The notes beneath the pieces were generated by a model. That model ran no database searches, was not told the origin of the DNA, and was given only the letters and a program-made list of their open reading frames with translations. A stretch of 64,000 nt of DNA from Natronococcus sp. CG52 (GTDB taxonomy: Archaea; Halobacteriota; Halobacteria; Halobacteriales; Natrialbaceae). Location: the NCBI RefSeq assembly GCF_023913515.1, contig NZ_CP099391.1, forward strand, positions 1,674,001 through 1,738,000, in the 5' to 3' direction. Positions 54,156 to 62,129 of this stretch are shown in pieces. Position 1 is the first letter of the stretch. Every line of letters begins with the position of its first letter. The position numbers and the translations under genes were made by a program.

Positions 54156-54605
54156 ATGACCGAGTTTGGCGCAACGTACGTCCCGAAGGTGTGCGCCTAC
54201 ATCACCCGCAACGAGCGAGAACTACTCGTGTTCGAGGGGCCCGAACACGACGGGCTGCAGATCCCGAAGGGGACGATCGAAGCCGGCGAATCGAGACTCG
54301 AGGCGCTGCGACGAGAGGTCAGGGAGGAAAGCGGTCTCAAGACGCTACGAGCGGTCCGGCACGTCGCGAGCGACAGTTGGATGCGCCAAAAATCGCCCCC
54401 GCGGTTCTACAGACGCCACTTCTTTCACGCATCCGTCGACGGGGCCCCCGACGAGTGGACGCACGCGGTTACCGGCGAGGGCGCGGAACGCGGCTTCGAG
54501 TTCGAGTTCTCCTGGCAGGAACTCCCGCCGAATCGCGAATTCGCGATGGCACTCGACGACTACGTCCACCTCGTCGAGCGGTCACTCTCGCGGACCGATC
54601 GGTAA
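54156..54605 (+). CDS. NUDIX hydrolase
   Basis: The 149-residue enzyme has a complete NUDIX box: GTIEAGESRLEALRREVREE continued by SG (about residues 39-60), matching G-x5-E-x7-REUxEExGU. It hydrolyses a nucleoside diphosphate linked to another moiety; the substrate is open. A TATA-like CGTTTTACG at about 54123-54130 sits 26-33 bases before ATG 54156, which implies a leaderless transcript and supports this start over an ATG 24 codons upstream. Confidence 0.88.
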   Translation: MTEFGATYVPKVCAYITRNERELLVFEGPEHDGLQIPKGTIEAGESRLEALRREVREESGLKTLRAVRHVASDSWMRQKSPPRFYRRHFFHASVDGAPDEWTHAVTGEGAERGFEFEFSWQELPPNREFAMALDDYVHLVERSLSRTDR

Positions 54606-54673
54606 CCGCTCGCGTCCCTATCGCCGTCTACGCGCCGGTCCCTCGCACGACCGGTCGAATTTTTTCTCACTCC

Positions 54674-56353
54674 TCAGACGGCTCCCGGCTGGTACTCACC
54701 GAACTCGTCGCGCATGACGTTACAGATCTCGCCGACCGTCGCGTAGGCCTTCACCGCGTCGACGATGTACGGCATGAGGTTCTCCTCGCCCCGCGCGGCG
54801 TCGCGCAGGGCCTCGAGCGTCTCGTCGACGGCCTCGTCGTCGCGCTCCGCGCGAGTCGACTCGAGGCTATCGATCTGGCGACGCTCGTCCTCCGCGGTGA
54901 CTTCCTCGACGTCCATCTGGGGGTCCTCGTCGACCTCGAACTCGTTGACGCCGACGATGACCCGCTCTTTCTCCTCGATCTCGCGCTGGCGGTCGAAGGC
55001 GGTGTCCTGGATCTGGCGCTGGACCCACTGCTGCTCGACGGCCTCGAGCATTCCGTCGCGTTTGTCGACCTCGTCGATGATCTCGTAGGCGTCCTCCTCG
55101 ACTTCGTCGGTCAGCGATTCGACGTAGTAGCTGCCCGCGAGCGGGTCGATCGTGTCGGCCGCGCCGGATTCGTGGGCGAGGATCTGCTGAGTTCGAAGGG
55201 CGGTTCGAACGGACTCCTCGGTCGGGAGGGCGAGGGCCTCGTCCTTCCCGTTGGTGTGGAGACTCTGCGTGCCGCCGAGCACCGCCGCGAGCGCCTGGTA
55301 GGCCACCCGGACGACGTTGTTCTCGATCTGCTGGGCGGTCAGCATCGAACCCGCAGTCTGAGTGTGGAACTTCAGCTGTTTCGATTTGGGGTTCTCCGCG
55401 TCGAAGCGCTCCTCCATGATGTCGTGCCACATCCGGCGGGCCGCGCGGAACTTGGCGACCTCCTCGAAAATGTTGTTGTGCCCGTTGAAGAAAAAGGAGA
55501 GCTGCGGGGCGAACTCGTCGACGTCCAGTCCGGCCTCGATGGCCGCTTCGACGTACTCGATGCCGTTTCCGAGGGTGAAGGCGAGTTCCTGAGCGGCCGT
55601 CGAACCGGCCTCGCGGATGTGGTAGCCCGAGATCGAGATCGTGTTGAACTTCGGCGTCTCCGCGGCGCAGAACTCGAAGATATCCGTGATGATCCGCATC
55701 GAGGGCTCCGGCGGGTAGATGTAGGTGTTTCGAGCGATGTACTCCTTCAGGAGGTCGTTCTGAATCGTCCCTCGAAGTTCCTTGCGGTCGACGCCCTGCT
55801 TGTCGCCGACCGCGATGTACATCGCGAGCAGCACGGAGGCGGGCGCGTTGATCGTCATCGAAGTCGAGACCTCGTCGAGCGGGATGCCGTCGAAGACGGT
55901 CTCCATGTCCGAAAGCGAGTCGATCGCGACGCCGGCTTTTCCCACCTCGCCGGCCGCCATGCTGGCGTCGGAGTCGTACCCCATCTGCGTCGGCAGGTCG
56001 AAGGCCATCGAGAGTCCCGTCTGGCCCTGGTCGAGCAGGTAGTGATAGCGCTCGTTGGTGTCCGCCGGCGTCGAGAACCCGGCGTACTGGCGCATCGTCC
56101 ACATTCGTCCTCGATACCCCGTCGAGTAGACGCCGCGCGTGTACGGCGGCTCACCCGGATAGCCGAGATCCTCCCGGTAGTCGAGGTCGTCGACGTCCGC
56201 CGGCGTGTAGAGGCGATCGACCTCCTGTCCTCCCGTATCGGTCGTGAACGTTTCCTTGCGCTCACCGAACCGCTCGAGCACCGGCTCGACCTCTTCCTCG
56301 TGCCACTCTTCGTGGCCCTCGCGGATCTCCTCGAGTTCCTCGGAATCGAACAT
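54674..56353 (-). CDS. mcmA: Methylmalonyl-CoA mutase, large catalytic subunit
   Basis: The 559-residue protein covers the TIM-barrel substrate domain of B12-dependent mutases: [74 protein letters not shown] and [20 protein letters not shown]. The B12-binding domain (DxHxxG) is not in this chain, as expected for archaea where it is a separate small subunit. It isomerises R-methylmalonyl-CoA to succinyl-CoA. Neither the epimerase (31.5 kb) nor the small subunit is adjacent here. Confidence 0.93.
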   Translation of the reverse strand: MFDSEELEEIREGHEEWHEEEVEPVLERFGERKETFTTDTGGQEVDRLYTPADVDDLDYREDLGYPGEPPYTRGVYSTGYRGRMWTMRQYAGFSTPADTNERYHYLLDQGQTGLSMAFDLPTQMGYDSDASMAAGEVGKAGVAIDSLSDMETVFDGIPLDEVSTSMTINAPASVLLAMYIAVGDKQGVDRKELRGTIQNDLLKEYIARNTYIYPPEPSMRIITDIFEFCAAETPKFNTISISGYHIREAGSTAAQELAFTLGNGIEYVEAAIEAGLDVDEFAPQLSFFFNGHNNIFEEVAKFRAARRMWHDIMEERFDAENPKSKQLKFHTQTAGSMLTAQQIENNVVRVAYQALAAVLGGTQSLHTNGKDEALALPTEESVRTALRTQQILAHESGAADTIDPLAGSYYVESLTDEVEEDAYEIIDEVDKRDGMLEAVEQQWVQRQIQDTAFDRQREIEEKERVIVGVNEFEVDEDPQMDVEEVTAEDERRQIDSLESTRAERDDEAVDETLEALRDAARGEENLMPYIVDAVKAYATVGEICNVMRDEFGEYQPGAV

Positions 56354-56448
56354 TATAGTTACCGATGGTCGGAGAGGGCTTCAAGGTTAATGTACGCGAC
56401 CAATGCTATGGGATTCGATACACCGTCAGCCGCGAGCGGGCGTCCGAC

Positions 56449-56772
56449 TCAGACGGCGTCGGTCGGTTCGTGCCGGTCGGCCATCCGCGAGGCTTCGCTG
56501 GCGTACCGGTCCCGCTCCGCCGGATCGTCGACGGGCCCGAGTTCATCCGGTGAGACGACCAGTCCCGCTTTCGTGTCCCTGACAGGGCCGCTGAAACTCG
56601 TCAGCGCGCGCTCTCGGCGGTGGTAGTATCGTCCGTCCTCCGTTGCGTAAATGAGAACGATGAGGTTGAGCTCGTCGTCCGAGTACGTGCGTTCGACGAG
56701 CCAGACGCGGACGCCGTCGTCAGCGTCACTGCCATCGGCGCCGGATCTCGAGCGTGATCGATCGGAACACAT
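56449..56772 (-). CDS. Conserved small haloarchaeal protein, unknown
   Basis: A 107-residue soluble protein with a basic-acidic head and the core VRVWLVERTYSDDELNLIVL, then YATEDGRYYHRRERALTSF and a charged tail. The core looks like a small beta-alpha domain conserved in haloarchaea; I do not know its role. Its start lies 55 bases from a divergent small membrane protein gene. Confidence 0.65.
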   Translation of the reverse strand: MCSDRSRSRSGADGSDADDGVRVWLVERTYSDDELNLIVLIYATEDGRYYHRRERALTSFSGPVRDTKAGLVVSPDELGPVDDPAERDRYASEASRMADRHEPTDAV

Positions 56773-56827
56773 CGGTGGTAGTCAGATTCCCGCGACCTTT
56801 TTCCGCTGTGCCGTCGTCGAGCCGGGT

Positions 56828-57070
56828 ATGGGCTCGGAGACGCCGTTGCCGACGGGCGAGGGGACGCGCAATCGCCGTCGGGCCGCCCTCTACGTCGCTC
56901 CCTTTCTCGCGATCGGACTGTTCAACCTCGTCATCTTGCTCCGATGGGGACTGGATCCGCTGTGGGCCTTCGCGATCGTGCCACCGATCCTGTTTATCAC
57001 CGCGGTCGCCTGGATCGCGTTTCGGCACGGATTCGACCGCCGCCCGCACGATCCCGGGAACCAGTCGTAA
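56828..57070 (+). CDS. Small two-helix membrane protein
   Basis: An 80-residue protein with a polar start (MGSETPLPTGEGTRNRRR) and two membrane helices (LYVAPFLAIGLFNLVILLRW and FAIVPPILFITAVAWIAF), ending in a charged tail. The start ATG at 56828 is favoured because the frame upstream is not protein-like. Function unknown. It converges on the GNAT gene with 16 bases between. Confidence 0.65.
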   Translation: MGSETPLPTGEGTRNRRRAALYVAPFLAIGLFNLVILLRWGLDPLWAFAIVPPILFITAVAWIAFRHGFDRRPHDPGNQS

Positions 57071-57086
57071 GCCACCGTGACCTCGC

Positions 57087-57713
57087 TCAGCGGCCCGTAT
57101 CGTACTTGTAGGTCGCGGTATCGGAATCGATCCCGAAGTCCTCGGCCGTCTCGGTAGTCGGCTCTTCCTCGGGACTCTTCGAGGCCTGCTTGAACGCTTC
57201 CCGGAGTCGCTCGGGCATCTGGAACCGGTCGATCTCGATCTCGAGCGGCACCGCGTCCGGATCGGTCCGGTCGCGCTTCTCCGAGAGTCGCCCCTGAAGC
57301 GGTTCCGGAAGCTGTTCCGTCTCGATCCGGCGGAAGCCGAACTGAGCGAGGTAGGCGCTCTGGCCGGTTAGCGAGTAGACGGTATCGAACCCCTCGTCGC
57401 CGGCGTACTCGAGGAGTCGCTCGATGACGTGTGCGCCGACACCCTGACCACGCCAGCTCTCGAGAACGCCGATACTGGTCAACTCGCAGACCTCGGCCGG
57501 TCCCTCGTCACCGGCGGGACTGCCGTTTGCGTCGGTCGGTTCGCCGTCGACCTTGTGGACGCGGATGCGCCCGAAACCCGCCTTCTCGCCGGTGACTTCG
57601 TCGATCGCGACGACGTAGTCACGCGAGCGGAACGCCGTGTCGTCGAGCCCCATCGACTCGATGTAGTCGAGCAGCCAGACCTCCTCCCTGTTTTTCGCGT
57701 CCCGCACGTACAT
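57087..57713 (-). CDS. GNAT-family N-acetyltransferase
   Basis: The 208-residue protein has the GNAT core at about residues 1-145: MYVRDAKNREEVWLLDYIES, YVVAIDEVTGEKAGFGRIRV, ELTSIGVLESWRGQGVGAHV with the acetyl-CoA loop RGQGVG, and YSLTGQSAYLAQFGFRRIE. An extra C-terminal region of about 60 residues is acidic and disordered. An acidic insert at about 65-80 is halophile-like. Start ATG 57713 is preferred over a codon nine residues upstream. Substrate unknown. Confidence 0.85.
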   Translation of the reverse strand: MYVRDAKNREEVWLLDYIESMGLDDTAFRSRDYVVAIDEVTGEKAGFGRIRVHKVDGEPTDANGSPAGDEGPAEVCELTSIGVLESWRGQGVGAHVIERLLEYAGDEGFDTVYSLTGQSAYLAQFGFRRIETEQLPEPLQGRLSEKRDRTDPDAVPLEIEIDRFQMPERLREAFKQASKSPEEEPTTETAEDFGIDSDTATYKYDTGR

Positions 57714-58247
57714 GAGTGGATCTAGGCCATCTGCCACCAAAAGCGTTTGTGGGGCCCCAGAACCCCACCCGTGGCGTAGCGTGGTCTGTAGTCGGTAATG
57801 TGGCGTTCATTTTGACTGTATTTGAGTCGTCTCCGGTGTACGTACGGCGTACAGGACGGGCGGTAAACCCGGATTTCGGCGATGGCGTCCTCCGGACCCG
57901 AGGCAGTGAGTTGCGTGAAAGCCGACAAATAGATCGATTTCGGTGGCGGTACGGTTCCTTTCGGGATCCCGAGAATCGGCTGTCCGATGTCGAACACGAG
58001 CGTGAGGCGAGATCGGCGGCCGCGATATCACTATTGTAACCGACAACGCATCCGATCAGTATCGAGTCCGCAATTAGCTGCGCATTTTGTTCTCTCGATT
58101 CGGTCGCGTCGCCGGTAATACGAGATATTCTAGATGTGGGGACAGCGGTAGTTGTCGTCTGAGTTAATTAATAGTTGAAACGCTCTCGACCGTTCATAAT
58201 GGCATTCGCAATACGGCCGGAGTGGGCGAGACCCGCCCAGAGACCAT
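57714..58247. other. Unassigned 534-bp stretch with hairpins
   Basis: GTGGGG (57749-57754) and CCCCAC (57763-57768) form a hairpin next to the GNAT start. A 91-codon minus frame at 57722-57997 contains protein-like words (PILGIPKGTVPPPKSIY, YSQNERHITDYRPRYA) but no recognisable domain or start signal. I read it as a repeated or degenerate element rather than a gene. TGGGCG/CGCCCA at about 58219-58235 forms another hairpin just before the lysine-rich gene. Confidence 0.35.
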
Positions 58248-58637
58248 ATGACAGACGAACCATCGCGTAGCACTCGCCGCAGCGTGCTTCTGACCACGGG
58301 TGGAATCACCGTCAGTGCGGTCGGGCTTACTGGAGGGGCTGCTGCCTCCCGCAAGGACGGGAAAAAGAAAGACGGCACAAAGAACAACGGGAAGAGGAAG
58401 AAAGACGAACCGAAGAAAAAGAAGGACAAGAAGGGCGATAAGAGGAAGAAGGGCAAGAAACGCGATAAGAAGAAGCCGAAGAAAAAGGACGAGAAACGCG
58501 GTAAGCGGAAGAAGGACAAACACGGCCGGAAAAAGGAGGAAGACGGAACCGTCGTCGAAGCCGGGGATACTCGAATCGTGACCGGGAGCAGCGGAAGCCG
58601 CGTCGAGGCGGGCGACGTCGTCATCGACACGAGATAG
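58248..58637 (+). CDS. Tat-exported lysine-rich protein
   Basis: The 129-residue protein begins with a twin-arginine signal (STRRSVLLTTGGITVSAVG, residues 8-26) and a cleavage-like AAAS near 31-34. Residues 35-97 hold about 39 Lys/Arg against 13 Asp/Glu, in runs such as EPKKKKDKKGDKRKKGKKRD. The last 30 residues are short beta-like repeats with VEAGD twice. Haloarchaeal proteins are normally strongly acidic, so this is extreme. An exported polycation could bind acidic glycans, S-layer, DNA or silicate. The frame choice rests on the in-frame signal. No family is recognised. Confidence 0.72.
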   Translation: MTDEPSRSTRRSVLLTTGGITVSAVGLTGGAAASRKDGKKKDGTKNNGKRKKDEPKKKKDKKGDKRKKGKKRDKKKPKKKDEKRGKRKKDKHGRKKEEDGTVVEAGDTRIVTGSSGSRVEAGDVVIDTR

Positions 58638-58794
58638 TGATCGACGGCCGATTCCAGCTTCATCCGCACCGTGACTCTCCGAATTGCAGTCGGGTCACGC
58701 GCTCTCCCACGCCGACCGCGAAGCAGCGATCGCGGCGGCGAATCCGCTTCTCGCGCAACCCACAGCTAAGGTCTCTCGTCCGTAACGTCTGTGC

Positions 58795-60459
58795 ATGCTT
58801 CACGCGACAGGCCCACTACTCACCGTCGACGTCGGTGAGCGTACCACCTCGGAAACGGCTATCGACGACCTGCTCGAGAGCTACGTCGGCGGTCGAGCGG
58901 CGGCGACCGCCCTCGCCCACGAACGCATCCCGTTCGACGCCGACCCCTTCGGTCCGGAGAATCGCGCGTACCTCTCGACCGGTCCGCTTCAGCAGTCTCA
59001 GATGTCCTTTACGGGACGAATGAACATGACCGGACTCTCGCCGCTCACCGACGGCCTGGTCTCGACTAACGCGGGCGGCTACCTCTCGCGGAACTTCGTC
59101 TCGACGGGAATCAGCGTCCTCGAGATCGCGGGCGAGAGCGACGAGCCGCTCGCCGTCCACGTCACGGATCAGGGCGTCGAGTTCGAGGAAGTACCGGAGC
59201 TCGAGGGTGCGACCGTCCCCGAAACCTCCGAGTACGTGGCGGACAGTCGCGACCTCGGCGCCGAGCACTGCATCGCGATCGGTCCCGCGGGCGAGAACCT
59301 GGTCCGGTTCGCGTCGGTGATGACATTCGACTCGCGCGCGTTCGGTCGCGGGGGCCTCGGTGCGGTTCTGGGAGCGAAGAACGTGAAGTGCGTCACCTTC
59401 GAGGGTGACGTCGAACCGCCGCTCGAGATCCCGAACCCGCCGGAGATGGACGTCCACCGGGAGGCCGCCCAGTCCGACGATCGGATGCGACGGCAGGGGA
59501 CGACCGGCGGCACGGAGTTCATCAACGAGAACTTCTCGCTTCCCACCAGGTACTTCGAGGAGTACGAGTTCGAACACGCCGCCGACATCGGCGGCGACGC
59601 CGTCGAGGAGAAGAAGTACAAGAAAGGCGCGTGTTCGGCCTGCGCGTACGCCTGCAAACTGCCGACCAGAGACGAGGAGAGCGGCGTCGAGACCGAGGGA
59701 CCTGAGTTCGAGACCGTCTACTCGTTCGGCTCGTGCCAGGGCGTCGGCGACATCGTGGACGTTATGAAGGCGAACGAGCTCTGCGACACGCTCGGGATGG
59801 ACACCATCTCGGCCGGCGTCACCGTCGCGGCCTATCTCGCCAGCGAGGACGAGTTCGGCAACGCGGAACTCGCCCGGGAGGTCACCGAGCAGATCGCCCG
59901 CCGCGAGGGTATCGGCGACTCGCTCGCCGAAGGCGTCGACCGGGTCCACGACGAACTCGGCGTCGACAACTACACCGTCAAGGGGATGGAGTTCGCCGCG
60001 CACGACGGTCGAGTCCTCCACGGACAGGGCCTCTCCTACGCCGTCGCGAACCGCGGCGCGGATCACATGTACGCCGGAATGCTGACCCTCGAGTACAGCG
60101 GCGAGCTCGATCCCGAGGGGACGCTCGGGAAGGCCGAAACGCTCGTCGCGGAGGAGAACGCGGCCGCGTTCCGAGATACGGGCGTCGTCTGCGCCTTCGG
60201 AGGCGACTACGTCACCGACGATCGCCTCGAGACCCTGTTCGACGCCGACTACGAGGAGCTCATGGACGTCGGTGCGGAGACCGTCCGCCTCGAGCGCCAC
60301 TTCAATAACCAGCGCGGGTTCGGCCGGGACGCGGACGACCTGCCGTACGAGATCCCCGACCTCGAGGACGCGATCGAGGAGTACTACGCGGCTCGAGGCT
60401 GGTCAGAGGGGACCGTTCCGGACGGGACGGTCGAACCGAACGCACCGTCCGCCGACTGA
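58795..60459 (+). CDS. Aldehyde ferredoxin oxidoreductase family protein
   Basis: The 554-residue enzyme matches tungsten AOR-type proteins: LSTGPLQQSQMSFTGRMNMT, MTFDSRAFGRGGLGAVLGAK and KNVKCVTFEG in the pterin-binding first domain. The 4Fe-4S ligands lie in KGACSACAYACKLP (Cys-x2-Cys-x3-Cys, about residues 280-287), with a likely fourth Cys in DTGVVCAFGG. It would oxidise an aldehyde to an acid with ferredoxin as acceptor; the substrate is unknown. It is slightly shorter than the usual 600 residues. It stands alone on the plus strand. Confidence 0.9.
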   Translation: MLHATGPLLTVDVGERTTSETAIDDLLESYVGGRAAATALAHERIPFDADPFGPENRAYLSTGPLQQSQMSFTGRMNMTGLSPLTDGLVSTNAGGYLSRNFVSTGISVLEIAGESDEPLAVHVTDQGVEFEEVPELEGATVPETSEYVADSRDLGAEHCIAIGPAGENLVRFASVMTFDSRAFGRGGLGAVLGAKNVKCVTFEGDVEPPLEIPNPPEMDVHREAAQSDDRMRRQGTTGGTEFINENFSLPTRYFEEYEFEHAADIGGDAVEEKKYKKGACSACAYACKLPTRDEESGVETEGPEFETVYSFGSCQGVGDIVDVMKANELCDTLGMDTISAGVTVAAYLASEDEFGNAELAREVTEQIARREGIGDSLAEGVDRVHDELGVDNYTVKGMEFAAHDGRVLHGQGLSYAVANRGADHMYAGMLTLEYSGELDPEGTLGKAETLVAEENAAAFRDTGVVCAFGGDYVTDDRLETLFDADYEELMDVGAETVRLERHFNNQRGFGRDADDLPYEIPDLEDAIEEYYAARGWSEGTVPDGTVEPNAPSAD

Positions 60460-60510
60460 TTCGCCGCTCGACTGGGGTCGCCCGGTTTCGGGCCGAGACT
60501 CGTTCCGCTT

Positions 60511-60592
60511 ACAACAACTGGAACGGTTTCCATACCGATCGTACGACGGCTGTGCGATCGGGTGTGCACCGACGTTCAGTGGCGACTATACC
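60511..60592. repeat. Dispersed palindromic repeat, copy C
   Basis: GGAACGGTTTCCATACCGAT on the left and TGTGCGATCGGGTGTGCACC with TTCAGTGGCGACTATA on the right match copies A (879-960) and B (37077-37200). It lies between the AOR-family gene and a small membrane protein gene and could influence the end of the AOR transcript. Confidence 0.7.
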
Positions 60593-60618
60593 ATACCGTT
60601 GCGCGACGTACCCTTCGT

Positions 60619-61080
60619 ATGTACACGCCACTCAAACGGTTCCTCGTGATGTTCGGCGGCTCACTCGTTGCCGCCGCGGTTCTCACGGTCATCCTCGCCC
60701 CGCCGAACGCAGTCGCGGGCCTGCTTACGTTCGGGATCATCCTCGTTGCTGCCGCCTCGCTCTCGTACGTCGTCGGGTATCTCGGAACGCCGTGGGATAG
60801 CGCTGCGTACCCGGCGTCGGATGCCGAGGAGCCGACTGAAGCCGCCAGGATCGACGCGAACGAATTCACCTGGATGATCCGGGAGGGGATCGGCGTCGCG
60901 ATCGCGTCGCTGTTCGGACTGTTGTTCCTGGTCCTCTTCTTGCTCGAGGAGACGGCACTGATTCGCTCACCGGCGTTGACGGCCGGTCGAATCGGCAAAT
61001 TCGTCCTCCTCGGTGTGCTTGCACTCGCACTCGCCGTCCTGGCGCTGTGGAGTTGGCGGGGCAGGAACTTCGACACGTGA
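60619..61080 (+). CDS. Four-helix membrane protein, DUF-type unknown
   Basis: A 153-residue protein with about four membrane helices (VMFGGSLVAAAVLTVILAPP, LLTFGIILVAAASLSYVVGY, IASLFGLLFLVLFLLEETAL and FVLLGVLALALAVLALWSW). A polar loop in the middle contains PASDAEEPTEAARIDAN. Start ATG 60619 (MYTPLKRFL) lies just after the palindromic repeat, and frames upstream are inside the repeat. Function not known. Confidence 0.68.
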   Translation: MYTPLKRFLVMFGGSLVAAAVLTVILAPPNAVAGLLTFGIILVAAASLSYVVGYLGTPWDSAAYPASDAEEPTEAARIDANEFTWMIREGIGVAIASLFGLLFLVLFLLEETALIRSPALTAGRIGKFVLLGVLALALAVLALWSWRGRNFDT

Positions 61081-61461
61081 GTTGTTGGGTTACGTCCGGG
61101 TTCACTCGGAACGTTCGTCCGTCGGGTCGCTCGAGAAATTCATAATTAACATCCTTTCGGCCCAAAGATTAATGACTGTGCCCGTCCACCGCTAGATTGC
61201 TTCGAGCAGGGCTGCTCGAGCAGGGTTATACGAACTCGCAGTTGGGACGTGGCTGTGGCCTCGACTGACCTCTCAGGTCGTCACCATGGCCCTGAACGGT
61301 CAACTACTCTTCCCCGCTGCAATTCTTCGAACCGACGGTAGCGGCTTCTCGAACGGAGACTCATAACTGGTCTGTCCGCGTTGTCACGCCGGTAGTAACA
61401 CGGCGGCTACTTTCTTCGTGTTCACAGTTCGTTTATCCCCTTCGACGGACGTAGGTGTGGT
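61081..61461. other. Gene-free stretch, 381 bp
   Basis: An A+T-rich patch at 61138-61175 (ATAATTAAC, AAAGATTAATG) suggests a promoter, but no gene follows it directly. CTCGAGCAGGG is repeated near 61213-61225 next to a TCGAGCAGGG copy. I see no other structure. Confidence 0.35.
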
Positions 61462-61614
61462 ATGTCATTCGAATCGAAGAGGAGGGGCGCAGGCACGTGT
61501 ACGCAGTGTGGCAACGCGTTTGCGGTCCGGCAGTCGACGGACGGAACGGTTCGTCCGATCGGAACCACCGCGTGTTCCTGTGGTTCGACGTCGTTTCGCG
61601 TGCTGGAGCAGTAA
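61462..61614 (+). CDS. 50-residue zinc-finger protein
   Basis: Reads MSFESKRRGAGTCTQCGNAF at the start, with TCTQCG giving Cys-x2-Cys-Gly at residues 13-17 and ACSCGS giving Cys-x-Cys at 38-40. Four Cys can bind one zinc. It resembles the CPxCG-type micro-proteins common in haloarchaea, known to matter for swarming, biofilm and metabolism in Haloferax. A second such gene starts 80 bases downstream, with the same strand and spacing. Confidence 0.72.
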   Translation: MSFESKRRGAGTCTQCGNAFAVRQSTDGTVRPIGTTACSCGSTSFRVLEQ

Positions 61615-61694
61615 CGTCGCGGCTACTGTCGCGACGCCTGATCGTCCGCTCTCGCTGAAAAAGTGCTAACGCTCCACGCGGCGTACTTCGTTCG

Positions 61695-61832
61695 ATGAAC
61701 TCCGAGTGCCAAAACTGTGGCTGGTACGGTGATGCGAACGAACTGAACTGGATGATCCTCGAGAACGACGGGGTCGGCGGCGCGCGCGTCTGCCCCGAGT
61801 GTCGGAACGTGGACGTCGTGATCCTCGCCTGA
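61695..61832 (+). CDS. 45-residue CPxCG zinc-finger protein
   Basis: A tiny protein with CQNCGW (Cys-x2-Cys-Gly, residues 5-9) and CPEC (33-36), a complete zinc-ribbon ligand set. The sequence between is acidic and hydrophobic (ANELNWMILENDGVGGARV). It follows the 50-residue protein on the same strand, so the two may be co-transcribed. The ATG at 61695 has no strong Shine-Dalgarno. Confidence 0.75.
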   Translation: MNSECQNCGWYGDANELNWMILENDGVGGARVCPECRNVDVVILA

Positions 61833-62129
61833 GAGAGTGGTTCGACGATCCTTCTCGATCCCGTTTTCCGGACGATAGCGTTCCTTTCCCTCGACGGTTT
61901 CCATCGGTCCGGCGAACGCGATCGCGGCTGAACCGGTAGCGCCGACAGTAGCGCCGTACGGAGAGCGTACGGATGCCGAAACGAGGTGCGGGGCCGATTC
62001 GAGTACGCTCGAATCGCGCATCCGGTGGCGGAAGTTGGGTCAGCGTTCGACCCGGAACCGGTCGACGGACCGCAGTGTCAGGAACGCGGTGAGTGCATCA
62101 AATTAGTGGGTTCGCGTGGTGGATTCTCT

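Noticed and set aside
54143-56626. An 827-codon plus-strand open frame opposite the methylmalonyl-CoA mutase gene
   Set aside because: It is the antisense shadow of a GC-rich gene with strong third-position bias. It is rich in Arg, Val and Leu and has no domain, while the minus frame is a clear mutase.
58300-58581. An alternative Arg-rich frame inside the lysine-rich gene
   Set aside because: It has no signal peptide or defined ends. The chosen frame has an in-frame Tat signal and a distinct C-terminal part.
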